A stretch of 8,050 nucleotides of DNA from Deltaproteobacteria bacterium (lineage in GTDB: Bacteria > UBA10199 > DSSB01): assembly GCA_021772695.1 (NCBI GenBank), contig JAJFLL010000302.1, positions 1 to 8,050 of the forward strand, read 5' to 3'. The notes below the pieces were generated by a model. That model was not told the DNA's origin. It did no database searches and saw only the letters and a list, made by a program, of their open reading frames with translations. The translations under genes were made by a program, and so were the position numbers. Shown here in pieces: positions 1 to 7,600 of the stretch (position 1 is the stretch's first letter; every line of letters begins with the position of its first letter).

Positions 1-638
1 CGACAGGCACCGCCGATACGGAACAGCCGGAAACTCCTGAAACAACTCCCCAAAGTCCAGAGACTTCCACAACCGAAACACAGGCATCCGGGAATTGCAT
101 CTATTCTACCGATCCCGAAAGCATCAAGGTGGAATGGACAGCTTATAAGTTTACCGACAAGACGCCTGTCAAGGGTACCTTTCTCACCACTAAAATCAAC
201 GGCCCCACCTCAGCAGATTCCTTGGCCGCCCTAGCTCAGGGTTTGAGCATGGATATCGACGGAGCATCCCTGGAGTCCGGTGACCCGGGTCGCAATGCTA
301 CCGTCAAAGGTTTCTTTTTCGACAAATTAAACCCGCCATTTCAGCTTCAAGCCATTGTCAAATCCATGAGCGGCAGTGATACGGCCGGCAATCTTACCAT
401 CGAAATCAATATGAATGGTGTGGTCAAAGAGGTTCCCTTCGCTTACACCGCTACCCCTGAAGGGGCACTGACCGCCAAGAGTGGTATCAATTTAATGAAT
501 TGGAATTTACAAAAGGCCTTTGATTCCATCCACAAGGCCTGCGAACAATTGCACACGGGCAAGGACGGCGTCTCAAAGACCTGGGAAGTGGTAGACCTGA
601 AACTCGATGCCAAGTACGAAAAAAAATGCGCTCAATGA
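1..638 (+). CDS. YceI-like domain protein, probably secreted (5' end outside window)
   Basis: The frame is open from the left edge (first full codon at position 3) to TGA at 636-638, so the true start lies upstream. The GTG at 129 is probably not the start: it falls just where the folded domain begins, and the in-frame sequence before it reads as a Thr/Glu/Pro-rich linker of about 30 residues, typical of a spacer after a signal peptide or lipoprotein anchor. The following ~170 residues resemble the YceI family, a lipocalin-like beta-barrel found in the periplasm that binds isoprenoid or lipid-like ligands. Visible matches are the opening strand ending in VKGTF, the SLESGDPGRNATVKGFFFD stretch (family pattern: a Gly/Asp turn, an Arg, then FFD), and a strand ending in VPFAYT. 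Cys residues lie before the domain, in HKACEQ and near the C-terminus, so a disulfide is possible. No ligand or pathway can be named. The 3' end overlaps the convergent SGNH gene by 7 bp. Confidence 0.75.
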   Translation, partial: TGTADTEQPETPETTPQSPETSTTETQASGNCIYSTDPESIKVEWTAYKFTDKTPVKGTFLTTKINGPTSADSLAALAQGLSMDIDGASLESGDPGRNATVKGFFFDKLNPPFQLQAIVKSMSGSDTAGNLTIEINMNGVVKEVPFAYTATPEGALTAKSGINLMNWNLQKAFDSIHKACEQLHTGKDGVSKTWEVVDLKLDAKYEKKCAQ

Positions 639-2137
639 GGCTGCCAAGCATTCCGTAACGACGGTTCCAAGCAAGCCTGGGCCATTTTATGACCCCAGGT
701 GGTCAAGTGTACGAAGTCCCACCACATGAATCCTTCGTCATTGTCTTTAGCCAAGCAAGCGTGCAGATCGATCAAAGGCACTCCATGCGCCTTGGACAAC
801 TCACGCAAGATCTCATGATTGGGCAATAAATTATCACGAATCTGTTCCGGATTATTGGGTTCCAAGATCAAGACCGTAGGAATGTCCCGCTGTTTCAAAA
901 ATTTTAACCAAGCCTCCATATCCCGTCGAAAAATCTCGGAGTCTTGATCATTATTACTCAGGTTGAGGAGGACCCCATCGGGTTGCCACTTAATCCATTC
1001 TTCTTGAAAAATCTTTAGTAAGGACCCTGCCTTTTCGCCGGATATTCCAGCATTAATGATCTGCACAGAGTTTGCCCTCCCTCCTCCAATCTGCCCACTT
1101 CTCTCTAACCTAGGGACGAAACTATCGGATCGCTGAGACACCCCGGCGCCCCAAGTCTGCGAGGTACCGACAAACAACAATCGTGGCCCGCTTGCCCTTG
1201 GTTCAAGGGGGTATTCTCGCCGCAGCCGCTCCAGTGCCTCGGACTTCGTTTCGATATTCGACTCATAATCTCCCCATTTGGTTACTGCCTTAAAATGAAG
1301 TTTAGCGGCTTCATAGCGATGAGTCAGAAAGAATCGATTGGTGAGGTCCATGGGGATGACGATGCAGAGCAACATAAAATTAAAGGTCAGATTGGAATAA
1401 AAATTGCGCCTCCAAAAATACAGGATTCCATTCAAAATCACTAGACCCAACCAAATCAACAACCATACCGGCCATAGGGATGAGGAATTTGAAAAGGTTT
1501 CGAAATACTGACGACCATCGGCATGAACCAAATAAATATTATCGAGCCATAGATCAGCTGCCCCGCCGCGGAAACCAATCCCCTGAGGATATTGGTAATC
1601 GCCGTCCAGTTGAACAACTTCCCCTTGTGGGCCAAGGACCCTCAGCCCTTCGTGGGAAAATTGAGCCTCATAAGATTGGGGACCCGCTTCAATCTGGATT
1701 TGGGGAAGGGAATGCCGTTCTAAGAAGGCACCTTGAGGATCTGCGCGAAAAAACATGGTGGCAATTTTCGGGTTGCGACTCAATCGCAGTCCCCGAAACC
1801 CCTGGGAGGTTTTGTCGAAGAGAAAATAACCATGGGAATTTTCGCCCAATTCCAAATCAAAATTGATTTGTTTTGGAACCAATAGGGGTCGATACCACAC
1901 CTCTTGAAAGCCATGCCAGGCACCTAAATTTAGCCGATCACCCACAAGTCCCAAGGGAGTGATTTCAAAGGCCACCCCGCCCATGACCCCTTTGGCGAGA
2001 CCGACTTTGGTGGATTTCCAGACCCCATTTTTTTCTAAAGTATGGGTCCAGGGCAAATAGATACGGGCACAAAAGAAGGCCACCAAGAAGGTGAGCAGGG
2101 CCCAAAAGAATAGACGATAAAGACTGTTTCGACTCAC
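632..2137 (-). CDS. Membrane-anchored SGNH/GDSL-type hydrolase with extracytoplasmic beta-rich domain
   Basis: The 501-residue product has one hydrophobic segment at about 8-28, a beta-rich region at about 40-215 that I do not recognise, a second segment at 222-242 followed by a positive RR pair, a weaker third at 249-268, and a C-terminal SGNH domain at about 318-495. The SGNH blocks are visible: GTSQTWG at 324-330 with Ser326 as likely nucleophile, NAG at 362-364, SNND at 394-397 (usual form GxND, here Ser for Gly but the oxyanion Asn kept), and DFVH at 474-477 supplying Asp474 and His477. SGNH enzymes are esterases or acyl hydrolases; membrane-linked ones often act on acyl groups of polysaccharides or peptidoglycan. 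By the positive-inside rule the catalytic domain should face the periplasm if the third segment spans the membrane. The GTG start at 2137 is the first start after an in-frame TAG (2147-2149) and keeps the first membrane segment whole. The substrate is unknown. Confidence 0.85.
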   Translation of the reverse strand: MSRNSLYRLFFWALLTFLVAFFCARIYLPWTHTLEKNGVWKSTKVGLAKGVMGGVAFEITPLGLVGDRLNLGAWHGFQEVWYRPLLVPKQINFDLELGENSHGYFLFDKTSQGFRGLRLSRNPKIATMFFRADPQGAFLERHSLPQIQIEAGPQSYEAQFSHEGLRVLGPQGEVVQLDGDYQYPQGIGFRGGAADLWLDNIYLVHADGRQYFETFSNSSSLWPVWLLIWLGLVILNGILYFWRRNFYSNLTFNFMLLCIVIPMDLTNRFFLTHRYEAAKLHFKAVTKWGDYESNIETKSEALERLRREYPLEPRASGPRLLFVGTSQTWGAGVSQRSDSFVPRLERSGQIGGGRANSVQIINAGISGEKAGSLLKIFQEEWIKWQPDGVLLNLSNNDQDSEIFRRDMEAWLKFLKQRDIPTVLILEPNNPEQIRDNLLPNHEILRELSKAHGVPLIDLHACLAKDNDEGFMWWDFVHLTTWGHKMAQACLEPSLRNAWQPH

Positions 2138-2195
2138 CCCTTGGGCCTAACCCTATAGGGGTCCGTGGGCCAAATTATTTCTCTTCTCACAAAGC

Positions 2196-2216
2196 TTGGG
2201 TAAATATTTGGGTAAA
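2196..2216. repeat. Two direct copies of TTGGGTAAA, 12 bp apart
   Basis: TTGGGTAAA occurs at 2196-2204 and again at 2208-2216, in the 86-bp region between the divergent SGNH gene and EF-G-like gene. The 12-bp step is slightly more than one helical turn, so both copies would lie on nearly the same DNA face, as in tandem operator half-sites. The region is AT-rich, so chance duplication is possible. No regulator is identified. Confidence 0.5.
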
Positions 2217-2223
2217 AAAAAGT

Positions 2224-4320
2224 TTGCCTCTCACCGGTAAGACCGTATCATTAGCTATCGTGGAAATGGAACACGTCCGCAGTTTTACACTCTTGGGAGC
2301 TTCCGGATGTGGCAAGACCGCCTTAGCGGAAGCCTTGTTGTACCGAGCTGGCTCCCTACATCATCTGGGGTCCGGAGACTCCCGCATCCTGGATTCCGAT
2401 CCTGAAGAACAAAAACGCCAGAGCACCCTGATTAGCAAAATTCAATGCATCACCTGGGAAAAACACCGCTTGCATTTCGCCGACACCCCAGGAATCTCTG
2501 ATTTTATCGGTGAGGCCTTGGCACCTCTTTCGGTTTTAGATGCGGTGGTAATCGTGATCGATGCCACTACCGGTGTAGACGTGGCCACGATGCAGGAATT
2601 TCGCAAGGCCGAGTCTTTAAAAAAACCCATTTTATTCTTTATCAATAAGATGAATAAAGAACGTGCCGACTTTGCATCCACACTCCAATCCATTCGCAGC
2701 AACCTATCCAAGCACGCTCATCCAGTGGCTCTACCCATCGGAGCCGGTAATGATTTTCAAGGGGTTCTCGATTTGATCGATTCCCGGGCCTTTATCTACT
2801 CCGATGGCGAACCAAAAGAAGTGTCCATCCCTGAAGCTGAAAAACAGCGCTTTGTCCAAGCACAACGACAATTGATTGAAGAAGTGGCAGGCACTGATGA
2901 AACCCTTTTTGAAAAACTGGCCAACGGTGAGGAATTGAAAAAGGCCGAGATATTGCCTCGATTGATTCAGGACATCGAAGACGAAGAAATTATTCCCGTG
3001 TTAGTGGGCAATGCGGACCCTCCCATGGGAACCACTTTACTCTTAGACACCCTAACCCATTTGATTCTTCCTCCCAATCAACACCGGGCCCCGCAGGTTG
3101 CTGAGGCCACAGAGGATTGGACTTCCCTCAAGGTCCACCATTTCGAACCGCCCGTTGCCCAGGTTTTTAAGGTTATCAGCGATCCTGGAGTCGGAGATTT
3201 GTTTTTCATTAAGGTCTTAACCGGTAGCTTGAAGCCAGGCATGGACCTCATCAACGCGCAAAATCAGGGTAAAGAGCGATTAGGCCACCTTTTGAGTTTT
3301 GCGGGCAAGGAACGAATGGAGGTTCCCGAAGCCATCGCCGGAGAAGTGGTCGCCGTGGCCAAATTAAAGCATACAGCCGTGGGCGATACCTTATCTGATG
3401 TCAATCGTATCGTAACCGCTCGTGCCATCGAATTCCCCAGTCCGATTTTTTCTCGCACCCTGTTGCCCAAATCCCGCAAAGACCAAGATAAGCTGGGACC
3501 GGCTTTGAGTAAACTTCGCCTGAGTGACCCCACCCTACACTATGAAAATGACCCCGAATTTAACGAGACTTTGCTCAAAGGCATGGGTGAGGTTCATCTA
3601 GAAATTGCCGCCAATCGCCTCCAAGATAAATACGGGATTAAAGTCACCTTAGGAGAACCCCATGTGCCTTACCGTGAGACCCTGACCAAAAAGGTCAAGG
3701 CCCAGGGAAAATATAAAAAACAAACCGGTGGCCACGGTCAATTCGGTGATGTGTGGATATGGGCCGAACCCCTAGAAAGAGGGGCTGGTTTCGAATTTTC
3801 CAACGAGATTAAGGGCGGTGTAATCCCCAGTAAATACATTCCTTCTGTAAAATATGGCATAGTAGAGAGTATGAAGAAGGGTAATTTTGCGGGCTACCCT
3901 TTGGTAGATGTGAAGGTAACCCTCTTTGATGGGAGTTTTCATGCCGTCGATTCCTCAGACCTTGCGTTTCAAATCGCCGGATCCTTAGCCATCAAAAAAT
4001 GTGAGAGCGAAGGCAAACCTACTTTACTCGAACCCATCATGAAGGTGACCGTCACCTCACCGGGCGAATACGTCGGGGCCATCACCAATGATCTGAACAG
4101 TCGTCGTGGCAAAATCATGGGAATGAATCAGGAAGGTGAGATCCAGGAAATCTACGCCGAGGTTCCCATGGTGGAATTATTTAAATACGCAACGGAGCTC
4201 AAGGCCCTCACCCACGGAGCCGGCAACTACCGCAGTGAATTGGACCACTACGAGGCCCTCCCCCCGCACCTCAGTTCGGCCGTCCTGGCTGCGAGTCCCA
4301 AGACGAAACAGTCCTCTTAG
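2224..4320 (+). CDS. EF-G-like translational GTPase paralogue with altered GTPase motifs
   Basis: The 698-residue length is close to canonical EF-G (about 700), and all five domains can be followed: G domain (~16-285), II (~300-395), III (~400-475), IV (~475-600) and V (~600-690). Domains IV and V match EF-G closely, with GGVIPSKYIPSV, the tip loop FDGSFHAVDSSD with His573, and DLNSRRGKI. The G domain deviates. The P-loop is GASGCGKT (25-32), lacking the Asp of AHIDAGKT. Switch II is DTPGISDF (87-94), with Ile91 where EF-G has the catalytic His. The G4 motif is NKMN (141-144) instead of NKxD, and G5 has GNA (262-264) instead of GSA. The P-loop and missing His recall the EF-G2/FusA2-type paralogues, which coexist with a true EF-G; mycobacterial EF-G2 is reported to bind GTP without appreciable hydrolysis. 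The role is therefore uncertain. Residues are numbered from TTG 2224. ATG 2266 (residue 15) or GTG 2260 fits the usual family N-terminus better; none has a clear ribosome-binding site. Confidence 0.88.
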   Translation: MPLTGKTVSLAIVEMEHVRSFTLLGASGCGKTALAEALLYRAGSLHHLGSGDSRILDSDPEEQKRQSTLISKIQCITWEKHRLHFADTPGISDFIGEALAPLSVLDAVVIVIDATTGVDVATMQEFRKAESLKKPILFFINKMNKERADFASTLQSIRSNLSKHAHPVALPIGAGNDFQGVLDLIDSRAFIYSDGEPKEVSIPEAEKQRFVQAQRQLIEEVAGTDETLFEKLANGEELKKAEILPRLIQDIEDEEIIPVLVGNADPPMGTTLLLDTLTHLILPPNQHRAPQVAEATEDWTSLKVHHFEPPVAQVFKVISDPGVGDLFFIKVLTGSLKPGMDLINAQNQGKERLGHLLSFAGKERMEVPEAIAGEVVAVAKLKHTAVGDTLSDVNRIVTARAIEFPSPIFSRTLLPKSRKDQDKLGPALSKLRLSDPTLHYENDPEFNETLLKGMGEVHLEIAANRLQDKYGIKVTLGEPHVPYRETLTKKVKAQGKYKKQTGGHGQFGDVWIWAEPLERGAGFEFSNEIKGGVIPSKYIPSVKYGIVESMKKGNFAGYPLVDVKVTLFDGSFHAVDSSDLAFQIAGSLAIKKCESEGKPTLLEPIMKVTVTSPGEYVGAITNDLNSRRGKIMGMNQEGEIQEIYAEVPMVELFKYATELKALTHGAGNYRSELDHYEALPPHLSSAVLAASPKTKQSS

Positions 4321-4576
4321 TTTAAAAATGTTAACTTTTCGAACAGTCTTGGGGCCTCAAGGCCCAAAGGCTCCACGAGTTATTTTACGGCCTAGCAAAA
4401 CTTTATCAATAATTTCAAAGACATTTAATTTAATCACCATGGTCCGGCCTTTGCATTCCCATAACCCAGCAGCAATGGTGTCCTTCCTGGGAGGGAGGAC
4501 CATCCGACCCTGGGGCACAAACCAGAGCCGATTTGCACCTAGCTGATAAGCCTAATGATCCCATGGGTTTGGGACT
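4321..4576. other. Gene-free stretch between EF-G-like stop and terminator
   Basis: I see no convincing gene in these 256 bases. A 72-codon frame runs from ATG 4328 to TGA 4546, starting 7 nt after the EF-G-like stop. It has no ribosome-binding site, is rich in Pro, Arg and Ser, and resembles nothing I know. A small GC hairpin at 4352-4365 (GGGCC, loop TCAA, GGCCC) lacks a following T-run. A 7-bp inverted repeat (4439-4445 with 4497-4503) is no better than expected by chance. The stretch could be a long 3' untranslated region, a small RNA ending at the terminator, or decayed sequence. Confidence 0.5.
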
Positions 4577-4607
4577 AAAGGGGGGCTAAATGCCCCCCAT
4601 TTTTTTA
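4577..4607 (+). terminator. Intrinsic (Rho-independent) terminator
   Basis: A perfect 7-bp GC stem, GGGGGGC (4580-4586) with GCCCCCC (4592-4598), encloses a 5-nt TAAAT loop. It is followed by A and seven T (4600-4606), and preceded by AAA that can extend the stem against the T-run. The orientation is plus-strand. It lies about 257 nt after the EF-G-like stop and 55 nt before the kinase start, so it should separate those two transcription units. Confidence 0.92.
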
Positions 4608-4624
4608 TTGGAGGCAATAAAGGG

Positions 4625-4654
4625 TTTTCATCTGCTGTCTGTATTGAATACACT
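4625..4654 (+). promoter_or_regulatory. Weak candidate promoter for the kinase-activator gene
   Basis: Because of the terminator just upstream, a promoter for the next gene should lie within about 4608-4661. The best sigma-70-like pair is TTTTCA (4625-4630) and TACACT (4649-4654), 18 bp apart, each matching 4 of 6 consensus bases. It would start transcription close to the ATG at 4662, giving an almost leaderless message; this fits the absence of a ribosome-binding site. A competing reading is a minimal sigma-54 element with GG at 4622-4623 and GC at 4634-4635. Both are weak matches. Confidence 0.2.
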
Positions 4655-4661
4655 TACATCC

Positions 4662-7600
4662 ATGACTTGGCGCGACCGCTTCAACGTGATCAAAACCTTA
4701 GGCGAAGGCGGTGGCGGCATCTGCTATCTTGTCGCGGATCCCGAGCAACCCCAATGTCTATTTGCCTTAAAGACCCTCCCCGCCTTGGGACCCGATACGA
4801 AAATTCGAAACGCCTTCAGCCACGAATGCGAGGTTTTAGAAAAAATCAACCATCCTCATTTGGCACGTCTTTTGGAATTCAGCAGTGAAGAGGACCCTCC
4901 TTATTACCTGACTGAATATATTGAAGGCAGCGATTTCGTCTCGGCGGCAAAAGATAAAGACTGGAATGTGGTATTCACCTTATTAGTGCAAGGTTGTTGG
5001 GCGCTTCACGATCTGCATCGGGTGGGTATCATTCATCGTGACCTTAAACCGGACAACGTCCTGGTGGGCAAGGTGCACGACAAGCATACTTCAAGTAATG
5101 AAGAACGATGGTTTCTCAAGATCATTGACTTTGGCATGGCACTACCTAAATCAGAAGCCAAGGCCCAAAATACTATCGGCGGCGCCCTACCCTATTTGGC
5201 GCCTGAGGTTTTGTCCCGTCGGTCTTTCGACCATCGCATCGATCTTTATGCATGGGGGCTGATCCTCTACCAAATGGCTTTAGGGCGCCTACCCTTCGCC
5301 AATGAAAAGAGTTACGCCAAATATCTGGAAAAATGTCGCAGCCACCAAATCGATTTCAGCCCCTTGGAAAAGTCCGGGGAAATTCCTGAAGGTTTTGTCA
5401 AAATCCTACGCCTGCTGTTAGCGAAAGACCCTGAAGCACGTCTATCCGACGCTCAAGAGGTCATTGTATTATTAAACGAATACGAACAAGAAAATTTCCC
5501 TCTGATCTGGCAGGCGGCCCAAGCCCTGCCAGTAACCCCTAGTCTGGGGCAGAAATTAGAAGATATTAATTTTAGCCAAACCCCACCAGAAGAAATCGTA
5601 GCTCAACTATTGGAATGGGTGCGGCAAGGCCACCGGGACGGCGCCTTAACTTGGGTAGAAAAATTAGAGCCCCGCTTTGCCACTTGCAAGGATGCCGAGA
5701 CACTTCAACAATTTTTCGGCTTAGGGGCCCATCTCATGATCCAACAAGGCCGGCTGCAAGAAGCTGCCGGATGGATTGAAAAATTAGAAAAGCACCCCGA
5801 GTTGCAACAAGGCACCAACCACGAATCCTTGATTCTGCAATTACAACTGGCCTATCGAGAGGGACGACTTACCGACGGCGAAAGCCTCTACCAAAGCCAA
5901 AAGGAAGGATTTGGCAAAGCATCCTTGGAACGCCAAACCCGGTGGCATAATTACGGCGCCTTGGTGGCACAGGCCCTACATCAATTCCCCCTTGCCGCAG
6001 AACGATTCGAAGCTGCGGCCACCAGTGCGGAACGTTCTGGCCGCAGGGATCATGCGGCGAGCCTGCAGGCCAATGCGGGCACCATGTACCAAGAACAAGG
6101 TCAGTGGAAAAAGGCCTTCGAAAATTTTTTGAGCGCCCAGGAACTGGCTCGGGCCTTGGAACATCATTCTCTCCTGGCCCATCTTTTAAGTAATCTAGGC
6201 AATCTCTATTTATATTTTGGTCGCATGCAAGAGGCACAGCAGTCCTTTACCGAATCCGTAGAAATCGCTCGCCAGGAAGGTCTGAAACCCCTGATGGTCA
6301 ACGGCCTTTTTTTCTTAAGCCTCGCTGAGGAGGCCCGGGGAAACTGGGAGCGTGTGGGCCGATTCCTGGATGAAGCCTGGGAATTGGCCCAAGACTTGGG
6401 CGAAGCGGAACCGAAACTCCAAGCCCTTCTTGCACGAGGTTATTATTTTCTATGGCGGGAACAGTATGCCGAGTGCGCGAGTGTTGGCGATCGTCTGAAG
6501 CGATTGGCTGACCGTTCCAAACAAGAAGGTTTTCGCATCCAGGCGCAATGGCTACTGGCCAAATTAAAATTAGCCCAGGGCCAAATACACGACACCTCCA
6601 TTGAACCTGCGCTTCAATCGGTTGTGGAGCATGCCAAGGGACGCTCCCTATCTCATATGCTCTGGCAGGTTTTGGCCGACTTGGGCGATTGGGCATTGGC
6701 CCAAAAAGACGAGAAACTTGCCCGGGATTATTATTTATCGGCATTAAAGACTGTAGAAGATTTACAATTAGAAGTTCCCGAGCCTTTTCAAAAAAGCTTT
6801 CACCGCGACCGTAAAAAAGAAAAAATTCGCCGCAAATTGGAGACACTCCCCATGGAAACTTTGACAACCCCTCCACCTCCAAAGCCCATGGAGGCTCCTA
6901 CCCCCCATAACATTCCTTTTCAAAAATGGCTGGAGATCAACCGACGACTGTTACGTCAATATGATGTGCAGCATTTACTCGAAGAGATTTTGGATCTGGC
7001 CACGGACTTAACTCATGCGGAACGTGGTTTTGTGATTTTATCAGAAACCCAAAGCCTCGACATCCGTGCCGCACGCAATCTGGAAAAGGAATCCCTCGCT
7101 ACCGTGGAAGAACAATTTTCTCGCACCTTGGCCCAAGAGGTGATGCGCAGTGGAAAATCCAAGTTACTCTTGGACGTGCTGGGTGATGCGCAATATTCTG
7201 AAATCAAATCGGTTCACGAGTTGAGTATACGTTCGGCCCTCTGTGTGCCGCTGTGCGCAGGCAATCGTACTCTGGGATTGATCTATCTAGACAACCGCTT
7301 TCGCCAGGGCCTGTTCGATGAAGGCCACCTACCCTTGATGGAGGCCTTGGCGGACCAGGCCTCACTGGCCTTGGAACACGCTCGTCTGCACGCCGCGGCC
7401 CAAGAAAAAATCGGCCATTTGGAAAAAACTCAAGACTTGATGGAAGAAATTAATGAACGCTTAGAAAAAGATTTAAGCACTACCGCACAAGATCTCGAGG
7501 CCGCACGAGAATACATGAAGCGCCAAAGCGAAGAAATGGGCCTTAAATTTAAATACGAAAATATCATCGGTAAAAGTGACGCCCTCAAAAAGGTGCTACA

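Noticed and set aside
129..131. GTG 129 as the start of the YceI-like gene
   Set aside because: The frame is open to the left edge and the upstream residues form a plausible linker, so this start would remove the export signal expected for the family.
1480..1866. 128-codon plus-strand frame inside the SGNH gene
   Set aside because: It lies wholly antisense to a gene with clear catalytic motifs; its Arg/Pro-rich product looks like a shadow frame.
2151..2160. CCCTATAGGG palindrome upstream of the SGNH gene as an operator
   Set aside because: A single 10-bp palindrome without a repeated partner or a matching promoter element is too weak to call.
4352..4365. GGGCC-TCAA-GGCCC hairpin as the terminator of the EF-G-like gene
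   Set aside because: There is no T-run after it on either strand; the real terminator is at 4577-4607.
4439..4503. 7-bp inverted repeat ATGGTCC / GGACCAT with smaller internal pairings, as a structured RNA
   Set aside because: About two such repeats are expected by chance in a 250-nt stretch, the internal pairings are short and mutually exclusive, and nothing matches 6S RNA, tmRNA, SRP RNA, RNase P RNA or a riboswitch I know.
4328..4546. 72-codon plus-strand frame as a small protein gene
   Set aside because: No ribosome-binding site, no recognisable motif, and unusual composition. Kept only as a possibility in the description of the gene-free stretch.
6298..6882. 194-codon minus-strand frame, with another at 5869-6237, opposite the TPR region
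   Set aside because: Both are antisense to the continuous kinase-activator frame, which has intact motifs on both sides, and their Pro/Gly/Arg-rich products resemble no protein family.
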